Shown here piece by piece: positions 24,801 to 38,727 of a DNA stretch of 64,000 nt. Source of the DNA: Marchantia polymorpha subsp. ruderalis (Eukaryota > Streptophyta > Marchantiopsida > Marchantiales > Marchantiaceae); assembly GCA_037833965.1 (NCBI GenBank), contig AP031356.1, positions 1,386,501 to 1,450,500 on the forward strand, given 5' to 3'. Position numbers and translations under genes: made by a program. Numbering within the stretch: the stretch's first letter is position 1; the number at the start of each line of letters is the position of its first letter. The notes under the pieces are model-generated. The model made no database searches and had not been told where the DNA came from. It was given only the letters and a program-made list of their open reading frames with translations.

Positions 24801-27540
24801 GATTGATTATCTGCAACTCAGTGCACACAAATCCCATTATTGGGACGAGACTGTCCAGCAAGAGATTGGTGCTCCAGCTCAAATGCATCTATTACGCGCT
24901 CTTCCGACCTCCTCAACCCCGTCGGAGAATAGGATGAAGTCTTGTGCGAGGTCCATGTGAACCAGAAGTATTCACAAGCTCCAGCGTCATTAGTGCACAT
25001 CCTGTAGCCTAACCCAGTCAGAGTGCCGAGAAAGCAGCACTGCAGAGTCAGTGCAGCCATGTACACCACAATCAATTCGGTCAAAGCTGTAGATAAGTTT
25101 CTGCATTCGCATTGCACGACATGTGCAATCCTCGATGCTGTGTCTAGTGCGGTGAGGGAAATTTTGAGGTCCATATGGGTTTGTGTGAGACGATTGCTGA
25201 TCTCAGTCCAGCTTCCTCGGTGTACTGGGAGGGATTTGCTTAAGCGATCGATCGAAGGATATGTGGTAGATATGCCACATATCCAGACGATGCTCTGAGG
25301 TTTTGCCCCGTTGCATGACCAGAAACTCGTAGTCCTCTACAGCACAGGCTGTAGACTTCCAACATGCACAGGGGAAGACCAGAACGAACAGCGAGAGAGG
25401 AGAGCAGACATTCTCAGCTGACGGCTGAGGCACGGCCGCGATGGAATACAACTACTACCATTCTAGGGTGCGAGATGACGACGATGTGCACCACGTCGAG
25501 GCTGACCCCGAGATTAGGTCTCATTCGCTGAGAATTGTCCTCGAGGATCTTTCTAGCGATGGTTCTGCTCCTGAGAATGAATATCAGTGTTGCTAATAGA
25601 CCACATCATGAGTTTGAGCTAGCGGTGGGGGTGGATTGTTTGCTATCGATGCATGAGGTTCTAACGATTCTCATCTGAATCATGATCTAATTCACGGAGG
25701 TTTGGATGAGGGACGTGGAATGGCGTAAGCCGGAAACTCATACGAGTTCCAACGCAATGCAGGTCGGTTATGGTGGGTGCTTACGATCTAGAGTAATAAT
25801 GTGCTTCACCTTCCCATCCCTCTCCACCGCATCTGGGCAGAGCCAGAAGCAGAACTGAACCCAGTGAAGATACGGAGTCATCGATCTGATCGTGGGTGCA
25901 ATTTTCAAGGCTTCCTTGGGCCTCTGTTATCCATTCGTAAGACAGACAGCTCGAGCCCGTCAGCTGCACATGCAGGGCCTGCAGTTCGGCCAGCTCCTGA
26001 ATTGATTGAGTGTAGAATACTGTATGGACAGGGCAATCAATCAATCGATGGAAGCTGAGCTTCTTATGGTCGATGTAAATCTTGAAGGCTGCTGATGTCT
26101 GCTCTGTCGAAGAAGGCCACACGATGAAATGTTTTACGCCTGAGATGTGTATACCATCGAAAAATTTAGGGTTTCCCATCGCCCTCTAGGAGGAGACCGA
26201 ACGTGCAATTTATTGCACTCTAGAAAAAGGTTTCCCCCAGCAAAAGGTGTCCAGCCGGGGGAACTTCCAGATCCAATAATGCAGCCACCACCTCATCCAA
26301 AAATCAAGCACGCCAAAAATAAGAAAGGTTTGAATATTGATGCATCAAAAACTTGTTCTTCCTCTGACCTGCAAATTCACTCTGTATGGACCATGCTGCA
26401 AAATGGATTTGAGGGCCTTTATGCTTAACATTGGCCCTGCTGAGGTATCAGTCACAGATTATAATAATAAAGCTTCAACCCCATAGGTCCTTGAAGTACC
26501 TGAAGAGACCTGTGACATTCGTCTGATTGATCTGCACTAAGCAAGGTTTGCATGACACCGGTCGTTTACAGAGCACACGAAAACGGCGTTTTCATCTGGG
26601 ACAAAATAATTGTGTAGCCTCAAAAAATATTCACACGTAGGCCATGATCTGCAGTGCTCTCGGTTTGCGAGTGAAATATAGTCTCTCGATTTTAGTGAAC
26701 TAAGAAAGAATATGGTGGAATGTATGATCCGTCTGATAGTTTTGATGGAGGCAAAGGAACGAATCTCCTAAGCCACGAAGGAAAGGATACCATGATCGCC
26801 ATACACAAGGCAAAATTCGCGCAGGAATACATTGCACACAGCTGGGAACGCCAAAGTGAGCAAGCACATGCATGTGCAGAATGTTCACCAAACTCGCACT
26901 ATACTATCACTGTTCGATTTTTCACTGTTCGACATGAGAATAATAAGCCCGGTTGGCTCCATCCATGGAATCCGAACAGTAGAATTCTATCGCGACAGAA
27001 TCTCTGACATGTCACCCTGTCTGTCTCGGGAAAGTCCTCCAGCTTTCTTCTCTTGTGTTGACCGTGACTGTCACCGGGTGGCACTGCATCCGGTCTCATC
27101 ATCTCATCCCATCCCATTCGACCCCATCTTTTTTACTTCCCGTCCATCTGAGACAGGCCATTCACCAAACTCGCCAGACTGCTGCAACAGCAGCAATTCT
27201 AATCTCCATGTCCATCTTCCTCAACAAGTACACCTTTTAGAAAGCTATGTTATACTCAACGGGGTGCTCGCCCGACTACCTCGTCAGCTTCAAGCTTTCC
27301 GAGCCGATGGCCTGCCTGCCTGCACCTGAAGCATGTCCAAGTCTACATCTCCTTTTGAAGGACACAGCTCACCCAGAGGAGAAAGCGCTACATTCTAACG
27401 GTTTCGATTATCCCATCGGCTTCTCAGTTTATTCAGCAGAATTTTTCATTTGTTATTTTCAAATGAATTCTCTTTGTGTCAGTTACCTTATACAGAGACT
27501 GCACCCCAGATCCGAAAGGTCAGATGAAAATTAGCATTAT
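24801..27540. other. Intermediate-GC region with weak unassigned reading frames
   Basis: Several frames have protein-like composition but no family match: 24818-25174 minus (118 aa), 25781-26179 minus (132 aa), 26832-27329 plus (165 aa), and a tidy 51-codon plus-strand ORF at 25441-25596. The last has an acidic patch of four Asp near its start and an in-frame stop just upstream. A perfect 10-bp hairpin (GGATATGTGG, 25257-25266, with 25275-25284) sits between them. The region could contain exons of an unrecognised gene; I cannot join any of them. Confidence 0.3.
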
Positions 27541-30500
27541 TGTGCAAGCCGGCCATAACGAGTTGCCTGAGCACGACGCATGTACAATTTACTTACTCGG
27601 GCAGACCACACTCTAAAGCTCTTTCTCCGGGCACATAAATCGTTCGATCGTCGGTTACAACAGCATATGTCTTACATGGTTTGAATTTCTCCCGACAGGT
27701 GAATCATGGATTCAACTCTTCAACGAGAACCAGTCCACAGCTGCTGGAGTCCAGGAAATGTGAACCCGGCCGAACTGTTTACTGTAATAAATGGAACTCA
27801 GACGCAGAGGAGTAGTTTTGTATTGGTGCTTGTAAGCCAACGCAACTTCAGAAATCTCGACAAATGTAGCTAGTACATCTGAGTTGAAATTTGTCATGAC
27901 CGGACATTGTCCGACGCTTTGCAGGAAAGTGCACCCGATTGAAACATGCATGGACGAGGATGATGTACTCTTTTCTCTCGGAAGGTCGATCATCAAATGC
28001 AGTACGTACATTGACCTTTGACGCACCTCAGGCTGGTGGATGGATGTAAGGAATCAACCCTGGAGACGGCATCATAGTTCTGGTGAACGAAATGCTGTTA
28101 TCGGAATATTTGAGCAAATATTTTGAACTTATTTTAGAAAATGGTCGAAGAAACGTGAAGCCTAGCAACCGATGCCTCTATGGAATGAACAGTTTGTCCC
28201 TAGCTGCAAGCGCAATACTGGTGGGTAGCTTTCTGTCACTTTCTTCACTATAGACAAAGCATACTCCATGCATCTAAATCAAGGTTAGTTAAAGTAATCA
28301 GCGGACCGATCTCCAGAATCTGCACCTCTTCATTACTTGTATAGAGCCTCTGACCAATTCAGGCTAGTCACGTTGCTTGGCGAGCAGTGTCAGTACTTTC
28401 TCTCTTCAAATCCTGCTGTATCTGTTATCTGGAAAGGAAAGCGACGAGACATCAGACTTGTTTGCATGTCTGTTTGTGTAGCCCTCAGAACAAAACAAGT
28501 GGAGAGTTTAGCCTCCCCCAACCTCGGAGTCCGTCCATGCCCACCATATGAACCCTTCTTTTCACTTTACGTGAGTGTATCTACTGACACCAGATCTTCT
28601 CTTGCCTAGATCTCCATTTCTCTGGGCTCTGGGCGAAAAGCAGTGCTTCGCTCATATCTCTAGCTTCCTATTTGTAGTGAGTGGCCTTTTTAACTTCCCC
28701 TGTATCTAATCAGGAGAGCTCCGAGTTCATGACATAGTAGAAATTGACCAGGCCGAGCTCTGTTCAGAGCTTCCTTTCATCGTAAGTCGTCATGTGTTTG
28801 ATAAACGGGAGACATGTTCCCTTTTCCAACGTCATTGCATCTCCGGCATGGTGGCAATGAGTGAATGCGTGTTTGTTGAAGACGTGCTCTGCTCGTCTCC
28901 CATCATCAAAAGGATGGGAATTTCAGTATAATTCTTCTCTTAGTAGGCGGTGAGAATATTGTTTAGATTTTATGTCGAAGCTGCGATACAACAGCCATGG
29001 TTTTGTCTTGTGTCCTATATTAACGGACTCAAAGCCAATCGTAAATTGAAAGGCAGAAAGAAGACCAGCTCCTTTGACGTTAGCGTGAGTCCACCAGGTG
29101 TTGATGAGGATTGACATGCACAAGAGATCTTCCTTTGTGGTGGATCTATCTCAATCTCTTGCAACACATGCTTTGTGCTCTGCTTTAGGTTTGGTGGTTT
29201 CGACATATGGTGCAACTTTTTCATGGTCGCAAGGCAATGACGTCTTCTGAAGACTTGGGCGACTTCACAAATTCCAGAATTTGGTTCCTAACGCGTAGAT
29301 GAGATGATTGACACTATGATAAGAGCCGACGTTGCTCAGCGGATATGGTCGAATGAAAAGATGAAGTCATCTTTTCAAAGAAATGCCCTCCTCAGTGAAA
29401 TCTGGTTGTTGGAACTTCTTAAATGATGTCTGCCACTAGTTTAGTAGCTGTGGGTGAACGGATTCGAGTCCACCTTTTTGGAGTGATCAGAGCTTTCGAA
29501 ACTAAAGGCTCTGGAGCGCAGAAGCTCAAACATACATCCTGCCCACGCATCGATCACCATCGTCTGGAGTATGCGGACAGAGGAGAGGCACCATAGGCCG
29601 TGGTCGATGGCTCTTCAGGCCAGATTAGTACATAGAGGAATGCTAGAATGAAAGAGACACCTTCCCTGCATGCACGCTTACTTTTGCAGATGATTGCGCC
29701 CATGCAGCTTTTACAGTGCCGCCTGCCTCTCTGCCTGCCTGCCTGCAGTGCGGGAATTCTCAGAGATGTACAATCGTGTCAGATGGATACAAGTAGTGCT
29801 GATCTCGTCTTCTGGCCTAGCTAAAGGTTCTTGTCAGCTCCAAACGCCCTCCTTACAGTGAGGACCACCTTTGTTTTACACGCCACATGATGTTTGGCAA
29901 CGCATGCCCATTGTTTCTTTCAGCTCTTTTAGTCACAACGAGTAAATAACCACACAATTTTCACACTGGCCTCACTCCCTCGAATGATATAACACATACA
30001 CAACCCCCGCACGAGTTTTCCAAGCAACAAGGTGATTACTGGTTCTCTGATTATCTGATTCATACAGTATGTACATGTTTGTCAATATTTCGGAGACATG
30101 ATTGGTGTTCATCTCCTCAGGTGATGTCTTAGATACTATCACCGAATGTGTTGGAGGAAGAAGTGATGATGTGCGCTCAGATCCCGTGAATTTTGGAGAA
30201 ATACAAGCTGATAGCATAGGAGTTTGAATGCAGTCGCCATTGATGATCGTCTCAGCTTCCCAGATTTCTCTAACGCTTCGTACTTGGCAAAGCGAGAGTA
30301 GGGATGAAGTTTAGCACTGTCAGAAATCTGCTGAGGATAAAGCTGATGCAGCAGATAAGTGCCTCTGCTGACTGATGAGAACGAGGAGGACGTTCTGCGT
30401 TCTATCCCTCTCTCCGCCTGCTCTGCCCTCGCCTACCTGGCTGGACTGCCTGCCCTGTTTGTTGTGCACCGGTGGGTGACGTAGGAATAAATCTTTTCTC

Positions 30501-31450
30501 GTTACGCCTTTCGAAATGTGAAATTTGAAATTTCTCCCAGAGCAGGAATGATCATTCCGTGCGTCTGGCTACCACGATACTCCTGCTCTGCCCGATGATC
30601 GAAGATCCTGAGAAACTTCATCCTTCAGCTGCTGCTGGAGAATAAAGAATGGCCAGCACAGCAGGACAAAGCTGTTGCCCTTTGAGGCACTTGACAAACA
30701 GAAGAAACATGACGACGACGACGACTGGGTCCTCATCCAACCATGCAAAGAATCGGTAAACCTTTGTGCGTATCCATCTACACAGTTCCCAATCATACAG
30801 AACCTGTGGCTGTACAATTTCCAATCTGAGTACCTCGGTGCACTGGAACAGCATTCCCTCATACTTTTGGTCCATCCACATGTGAGAAAGAACTTCGTGT
30901 AATTGTGTGCGATAAAAGTACACCCTCGTTCTCTTTCTGATCTTGTACATGTGTACATACATTCGTGCTACCACTTAACTGATCGAGCACGCAAACACTC
31001 GATGACAAAGACGAGATCACAGCCGAGAGCTTTTTTTTTCATCGTGAATTGTGAATTTGACTTCCAAGTAAGAAGACAAAAATCTGCAAAGGAGGAGAGT
31101 AGGCAGATCCTCAGGAGCAGATTGAGCCAGAGTAAAAAATTTTACTCGTTTTCGAGAGGAATAGTTAAACCAACAAATTATCACTGAGCAATCTGATATC
31201 ATTGTAGAAGTTTTGTGAGACCTGATACTTATACTTTCAAATATATAGGACACCGCGTAGTTTTTAATATCCATTGTACCATAAAATAACAGCAAAACAA
31301 GATCTAGATCAAGATAGTATACTGACAGAAATATCCCAGAAAACACATACAATATTCTAATTATGTAGCTAAATTGTTCTACGACCATGTTTGTTTGTTT
31401 GATGACTGTCATCCATGATATAAGATGCTCCATCGCTGTCAAGTACTTTC
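27541..31450. other. Intergenic region, no gene recognised
   Basis: Short frames only. GCCT-rich microsatellite-like patches occur at about 29722-29748 and again near 30430-30450. The pair of overlapping frames at 30569-30974 (minus) and 30675-30902 (plus, with five consecutive Asp) look like chance open stretches. Nothing here matches a family I know. Confidence 0.4.
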
Positions 31451-32763
31451 ACTCTAGGATTTACACAGCTATGATGACTTTGTGAGTGATCTCTTAGAAC
31501 TATTAAAAATTTTAGCAAGATTGAGATTGAAATTAATGTTCGGGATGAGAATATAAGTTTATATGTGACAATGTTGCGTTATGCACAAATTTTGCCTTCC
31601 GTTGAACTGCACGCCGAGTTTTAAAGTGTCTTAGAATTTGAATTTCAGCAGATAGATATTATACAAGAAAATTTTTATATCTGGTGACTTTGATGTTTGA
31701 TATCATGAAGTTGAAGATTAAACTTTTACTAATAAATTGGATATGTGATAGAGCTGGTAATGGTGGTGGTTCTTCATTGGTGATAATGCCCAAACTTCAA
31801 TAATTTGATTTACTACTTTTTTCTCATAGATATTTAATGTAAAACAAAAAAAATAACTTTCATCAAATCAATATCAAAGACAAGCAAAGTTGAATTTGTA
31901 ATTGGAACCAATTTTTTGGAATTTTTTTAATTAACAATTAAAGCTGGATATATGAAATAAAATAAACATATGTGCTAAATTTAATATTAAAATATCATTT
32001 CAAATTCATTTTCAATGCAATAATTATTCATAAATTTTGTCAAACATCTTGTAATAATCATTTTTTATTAATATCCTTTAAAATTTTTGTATTAAAATTA
32101 TGAATTGAAAAATTAATTTTATTAAAAAATTTACTTTCACACATTCAATATTATTATCAAAAAATATTGGACATAAAATGAAATTCATCTTTATTTTTAA
32201 ATGTAATAAATACATCAATGAAATTTTTAATGAAATCTAGAATATAAAAAAATAAGATATTTTTTTTCAGTATTAACATTGAAAAAAGTTTAATTTGATC
32301 TTTAGTTTTATAAAAATGAAAATATTTTTTAAAAAATAGCTTTTTGTGATATATATATATATATATATTTTAAGTGAAAAAAAATTTCACTGAAGCAAAA
32401 CATCAGGAACATGGAATTCATTACAATATATCTATATTAAAAACATCATATATATATATATATCATATTTTTGTGTCAATTATTTGAAAATGCATATTAT
32501 AATCCATGTGAAGTTTTATCAACAAATAATATTAAAAAATGACATATTTATGATAATATGAAATAAGTTATCTTTATTAAGTGTCAAATTTATCTTGGAC
32601 TTTTTAATAAATTATGTCAATTTACCTATAACTTAATATATTTGGTCAAACTATTATTATATAAGATAACATAAGCTCACATAAACAATAGTGAACAAAC
32701 TTTGGAATTTTATTCATTCGAATATTTGTATTTTTGTGTAATTGTTTGAGTATAATGACCACG
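31451..32763. other. Very AT-rich tract 5' of the copia element
   Basis: The sequence is dominated by A/T with no coding potential. AT dinucleotide microsatellites occur at about 32349-32370 and 32449-32463. It forms the left flank into which the copia element inserted. Confidence 0.6.
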
Positions 32764-32768
32764 TTTTT

Positions 32769-33094
32769 TGTTAGTTTTATTCTGTCTTGGATTAACTCCA
32801 GTTAGTGGTAACCATGGTTATGAAGTTAACTGTGGTTAAGTTAGGTTAGGTTAAGTATTATGTGCACCTTATCTGTATAAAAGAGAGAAGTTGACTCTCT
32901 CTGCGTACAGTTCATGATAGCATCGAGAGAGTGAAGGAGTTGGAGTAGCGCTTGGCTATGGAGTCCGTGTAATCATCCGTGCTTTAGTGAAGTTTTGCTC
33001 TTGCCCGTGGACGTAGCATGTGAAAGATGAACCATGTTATCTCGGTATTGTGACTGTCGTGCGTGCTGATCGATCTAGATGAGGGGGTATTTCA
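32769..33094 (+). repeat. 5' LTR of the copia element
   Basis: A 326-bp repeat starting TGTTAG and ending TTTCA. It shares long blocks with the 3' LTR (for example around GTAATCATCCGTGC). A TATA-like TATAAAAG lies near 32876, followed by a conserved stretch that would contain the transcription start. Confidence 0.93.
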
Positions 33095-34009
33095 ATTAGT
33101 ATCAGAGCTTGTTCAATGCAAGCTGATTTTTTATTTCTACATTTTTGGACAACAGGGAGGCGCGGAAGCGCTGTCGGAGATTGTACTTGCAATTTGAAAG
33201 ATATTGTTGGCTGATTCTCTGTAGAAGAGTAGTCATAGACATCAATTTCACTTTGATGAAAGAAGTAGAAAGTTTCATCGAGTGATTAGAGAGATTTTTT
33301 GGAAATTGGAGCGGAAAGCTCTCTTACAATCTATTGTGAGAGAAATCGCTTCGTTTTTCCAAAATCAGAATTTTTCGAATTTTCCAAATCTTCACAAATA
33401 GGATTGTTGTACTGTTCGAGCCGATCGTTTTGACTTAAAGTTCGTTGAATTCTGATGAAGTATGATTTCACAGTTTTGTAGTTTTGGAGAGATTTAAGGG
33501 GGCTCCAAGATTGTTGGAAGTCGATCCGAGATAGTGGGGTCGGAAGTTACCCAAAATAGATGGGTCGGAAAACGAAATGTCCAACCAAGCTGAATATAAA
33601 AACTGTGAGGAATCTTGTCAAAAAGGAATCAAATATGGAGTTGATTTTTTGACATTTTTGATGGATTAGGGTATGCAAATGATATCCGTTTGAGTTCAAA
33701 TTTTACAGTGTGGTTCTCAACCTAGTGGAAAACATAGTCTAAAAGACGGTTTTGGAAATAAACTTTGAGTAAAGTTTTGGTAGGAAAGATTACATTGGGG
33801 GGTCTAGATTCAAGTTTTTACCCCCTAAACTCGAGGGTTAATAACTTTTTATTCGAAGTTGATTTTGACAAACCGTTTTCACATTCCAATGTGTTGGCTT
33901 TTGGACTACACGTGAGTGGTCTCAAATTTCAAATCTGAGAACTTTCAATTTTTGACGTTTTTTGGGGCTAAGTGTTGATATCGTCTAACACGGTGAACGC
34001 TTTCTGGGC
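33095..34009 (+). other. Copia untranslated leader with primer-binding site
   Basis: Between the 5' LTR and the GAG ATG there is a 915-bp leader without a long ORF. Its first bases hold TAGTATCAGAGC, one base off the usual initiator-tRNA-Met PBS (TGGTATCAGAGC). The leader would carry packaging signals in an active element; none can be identified here. Confidence 0.75.
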
Positions 34010-37000
34010 ATGAGTAGCTTGGAGCGAGGAGTGGAACTTGTTCCAATTGTTGCTGAAGGTGCTGGAATCCTGCATTCAGACGACGAAAGTGAAGAGTCAA
34101 GCTTTCTCTCTGAAGATCATGTTGAAGTCATTCCGGAACACCTTCAACCGATCAAACCTATGGCGCTATCTAAGGTTGGTGGACCAAGGTTTGAAGTTGA
34201 ACGGTTTGATGGCCGTACAGACTATCTCCTATGGGAACGGCAAGTCAAGAATGTGATCAAGGCAATGGGCTTGGGGAAGGTTTTCAAGCCTAAACCTTTG
34301 AATGTTGATGACAAGGATTGGAATGAGATCCAAGATCAAGCTGAGAGTATTGTCACTCTCTACTTGAAGCCAAATGTGTTGAAACAAGTGGAGGAGTTGG
34401 AGACTGTGACAACTATGTTTCAAGCGCTTCAAGCAAAGTATCACATGAAGGAGTTGTCAAATTGACTTTTCACATTGTTAAAGCTGATGAGCTTCAAAAT
34501 GGTGGAAGGTACAAAGATCCAAGATCACATTGATGCTTTCAATGATTTGTTGATGGATCTTTCGAATTTGGGTGAAGATTTGAGTGATGAGAAAAAGACA
34601 TTGCAGCTTTTAAGTTCCTTGCCAGCATCTTATCACACTCTATCTCGTGTGTTGCTTCATCGAGACAAAGAGAGCATCACATACAACGAGATAGTGACAG
34701 CTTTGTTGACAGACGATACCCAACAAAAGCTGGTTTCTTCTTCAGAACCTTCTTCTTCATCTACCGCTCTCTATATCACTCGTGGAAGAATGAAGAAGCG
34801 ATCTACTAGCGCCAGCAAGTCGCGAAACCGATCCAAGTCAAGGGAAGGTAACAAGAAGGAGATGAAGTGTTGGAAGTGTGGCAAGCTGTGCCATATGAAA
34901 AAGGATTGCCGTAGTAAGTCACATGAGAAGAAAGAGTTATATGTTGGTTCCTTTACAAATGTTGTGATCAACAATGATGAATGCTATGTCTTGTGAACCT
35001 CTTCCCTCACGGGGAGAGATGAATGGATTTTAGACTCCGCTTGCTCTTATCACATGTGTTTTATTAGAGAATTTACAACTTACGTAGCATCAAGGTTGAG
35101 TCTTATGGGAAATGATCACTCCTGTAAGATTGAGGGTATTGGATCCATTAGGATTCAGATGTTTGATGGGAAAACTCTAACATTGACAAATGTTAGACAC
35201 ATCTCCAGTATGCGTAATAATTTGATTTCACTCGGGGAGGTTGACATGAGAGGTTTTCATTAGAAAGCTGTTGATGGAATTCTCACAGCTGAGAGAGGTT
35301 CCACCGTGATAATGAAAACTCACAAGCGAAAGAATCTGTACATCTTAGAAGGATCTACAATTCTTGGTGAGGTCAATGCTACGACGTCACTAGAGTATGA
35401 GACTAGATTGTGGCATGCTCGTCTTGGCAACATGAGTGAAAAAGGTATGAATATTTTACACAAACAGAATTTATTACCTAGCTTGAGGTCTTGCAAGCTT
35501 GAATTCTGTGAGTACTGTGTATTTGAAAAGCACACTCGACGTGCTTTTGGAATTGGCGTTCATAGTTCCAAGACAGTTCTTGAGTATGTTCATTCTGATG
35601 TGTGGGGCCCTTCCCTTGTTGCCTCACTTTCTAGGAAGGAGTATTATGTTACGTTTATTGATGATTACTCAAGTTATGTGTGTATGTACTTTCTTCCACA
35701 CAAGTCTAAAGTCTTTGTCACTTTTAAGAAGTAGAAAGCTCAAGTTGAGACTGAGACAAAATAGAAGGTGAAGTTCTTGCGATCGGATAACGGTGGGGAG
35801 TACGTGTCCCAAGAGTTTGGAGCGTTATGTTAAAACGAGGGAATTATCCGCCACTTCATCAATGTTTATACTCCACAACAAAATGACGTGTTAGAGAGTC
35901 TCAATCGGACGCTGTTCAATAGATCATGGAGTATGTTGAGCCATGCTGGTTTACCACAAATTTTTGGGGCTGAAGCCATCAATAATGCGGCTTATTTGAT
36001 AAACTTGTCTCCTTGTAGTGCAAGAAGTTACAAAACTTCGTTTGAAATGTGGCATAAACGGAATGCTGATTACTCTTATCTTAGAGTGTTTGGATGTGAT
36101 GCTTATGCACATGTTCCCAGGGAATCGAGGACTAAGTTGGATCCCAAGGCTACCAAGTGTATTTTTCTTGGTTATCAACGTGATGTCAAAGGATACCGGC
36201 TTTGGCATCCTGTAGGCGGTAAACTTATTGTTAGTAGAGATGTTTCTTTCAATGAATCCAGATCATCGAAAGAGGGGAAGATTGTCAATCCTGCTACTAA
36301 AAGGCTATTTATCTTTCCCAAACACCATTGAGGGAGAGATTTATCATGATATTTCTCATGATGAGCCACAAGAAGGTGCTCCACAAATGACGGGCGAGGC
36401 AAAAGAGCAAGATTTTGCTCTTGAAGAGGTCCGTGATGAACAACACATTGCTGATGAGCCACCACCTGAACCAGCACACAGTGATCAACCAGAGTCTTCA
36501 ACTGCAAGACCAACGCGTGTTCGTCGTGCACTTGAAAGGTATGGTATCTATTTTCCTACAGAACATGCTGTTAGGGACGATGACCCACTTGTTGATGACT
36601 TAGGAGAAGCGTTGATCACGGAGTATGGAAGTCCGTCCTCTTATGCTGAATCTCAATCAGTCCCGGAGAAGCTTGATTGAGATGCAGCAATGCGGAAGGA
36701 GATGAAATCACTTCATGACAAACAGACTTAAAAACTTGTGGAGTTGCCCACTAGAAAACGAGCTATAGATTGCAAATGGGCCTATGTGGTGAAGGATGTA
36801 TCCACTGATGCAGTTGAGAAAATCTTCAAGGCAAGATTGATGGCCAAGTGCTTTGAACAACGGAATGGCATCAACTACACTAAGGTTTTTTCACCAGTTG
36901 CTAAGTTTTCAACTATATGCTTGTTGTGTGCACTTGTCACATTATTTGATTTATTCCTCGATCAAATGGATGTTGTTACAACCTTTTTACATGGAGCGTT

Positions 37001-38214
37001 GGACGAAGTGATTTACATGAGACAACCGGAGGGTTTTTTGAAGAGAGGAAAGGAACGTTTGGTTTGTCGGTTGCTTAAATCCTTGTATGGACTTAAGCAA
37101 AGTCCCCGACAATGGAATAAACGTTTTGATGAGTTCATGCATACGCAAGGTTTCATACAAAGTGCATATGACCCTTGTGTGTACATAAAACGTGTTAGCA
37201 ACACAAGTTTTGGCTTGATATTACTCGTTCTGTATGTAGATGATATGCTTATTGCCTCTAAGGATAGGTCTGAGATTATTAAACTCAAAGTCCAGCTCAA
37301 TTTTGAGTTTAATATGAAAGACTTAGGTCCTACTAAGGGTATACTAGGCATGGAGATCCACATGGACGAGTAATCAAGCAAACTTTGGTTGACACAAACA
37401 CGGTATGCAAAGAAAGTACTTGCTAGGTTTAACATGTCAAATGCTAAAGCTGTAAGTACTCCATTAGCTGCACACTTTAAGCTTTCGGCAGCTTTATGTC
37501 CAACTGATGCAACTGCTAAAGGATTGATGTCTTCTATTCCTTATGAAAGTGCACTTGGCAGTATTATGTATCTTATGGTACGCACTAGACCTGATATAGC
37601 ATATGCAATTGGAAAAGTGAGTAGGTACATGTCAAATCCTGGACGAGAGCATACGAAAGATGTAAAGTGGATTATGAGGTATATTAAGGATTCACTTGAT
37701 ACATGATTATTGTTTGATGCTCGTTCAAACAATGCAAGTTTGCTCTTGGGGTATGTTGATGCTGATTATGGAGGAGATTTGAATAGGCGGAGATCAACAA
37801 CTAGGTATGTTTTTACTCTTGTTGGTGGATGCATAAGTTGGAGATCTACACTTCAAAAATGCATTTCTCAGTCGTTCACAGAAGCTGAATATGTTGTAGT
37901 AGCAGAAGTAGCAAAGGAAACAATTTGGTTAAACAAGTTGGCCACTGAGATGGGGCTGCCACATAGTGAATATGAGTTTTTATTGTGACAGCCAGAGCGC
38001 ACTTCATCTAGCATCAAACAATGTGATGGATGGTAGAGTAAAGCACACTGATATTCGATATCATTATATTAGACAAGCAGTGTCTGATAGTGCACTTAAG
38101 CTCATCAAAATTGATGATAAGCTCAACCCTGCGGACGCATTGACCAAAGTAATTCCTTTGGAGATTTTTTCCAAGCATTGTGCAAAGTTGCAACTTTTGC
38201 ATAGGAGTAGTTAG
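34010..38214 (+). pseudogene. Copia gag-pol polyprotein, broken by stops and frameshifts
   Basis: GAG starts at 34010 and continues past an in-frame stop near 34463. It ends with a CX2CX4HX4C zinc knuckle (34868-34909). The protease has DSA where DSG is usual (about 35030). The integrase includes the GAG-pre region (HARLGN) and the rve core (HSDVWG, DDYSSY). The frame shifts near 36310. RT follows with YVDDM (about 37232) and RNase H with YVDADYGGD. The frame shifts again near 37980, before a DSQSALHLASN segment and a PADALTK end at 38214. At least eight in-frame stops interrupt the frame (near 34463, 34994, 35261, 35732, 35755, 35831, 37371 and 37703). The element cannot make its own proteins. 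Confidence 0.93.
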
Positions 38215-38391
38215 TCTAGTATCTTTTGTACATGTATTCTCCATCCGGTTTTTTGCCGGCTACTGCTTACTTCTAGTTAACTCTCGGCTATAGAGGGAAA
38301 GCGTGATTTAGCTTTACTTTCTAGAACTTCCCGCAATGATACATTTGGATTACATTAGTTACCTCTCCAAGACTTGAGTCAAGGAGGAGTT

Positions 38392-38722
38392 TGTTAAGTT
38401 AACTCTATCTTGGATTAACTCAAGTTAGTGGTAATTATGGTAAGGAAGTTAAATGTGGTTAGTTATGTTAGGTTAAGTATTATGTCCACCTTATCTCTTC
38501 TCGTATAGAAGAGAGAAGGTGAATCTCTCTGCGTACAGTTCAGGATAGCATCGAGAGAGTGAAGGAGTTGGAGTAGTGCTTGGCTATGGAGGCCGTGTAA
38601 TCATCCGTGCTTTAGTGAAGTTTTGCTCTTGCCCGTGGACGTAGAATGTGAAAGATGAACCACACTATCTTGGTGTTGTGACTGTCGTGCGTGCTGGTCG
38701 ATCTAGACGAGGGGATCTTTCA
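38392..38722 (+). repeat. 3' LTR of the copia element
   Basis: A 331-bp repeat matching 32769-33094, from TGTTAAG to TTTCA. It is directly preceded by a purine tract and directly followed by the TTTTT target duplication. Differences include a small insertion near the TATA-like segment. Confidence 0.93.
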
Positions 38723-38727
38723 TTTTT

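Larger units (their letters stand above)
32764..38727 (+). mobile_element. Ty1/copia LTR retrotransposon, full length, inactivated
   Basis: The element has a 5' LTR (32769-33094) and a 3' LTR (38392-38722), each TG...CA. It is flanked by an identical 5-bp target duplication TTTTT (32764-32768 and 38723-38727). A primer-binding site like the initiator-Met type (GTATCAGAGC) begins two to three bases after the 5' LTR. A polypurine tract (AAGGAGGAG) abuts the 3' LTR. The order GAG, protease, integrase, RT, RNase H is that of copia. The LTRs differ at roughly a tenth of positions by eye, so the insertion is not recent. Multiple in-frame stops and two frame changes agree with that. Confidence 0.95.

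Noticed and set aside
29440..29500. tRNA B-box-like GGATTCGAGTCC
   Set aside because: No matching T-stem, A box or acceptor stem could be placed around it.
32830..32870. Telomere-like TTAGG runs in the copia LTR
   Set aside because: Only a few imperfect copies inside the LTR, present in both LTRs as part of the element.
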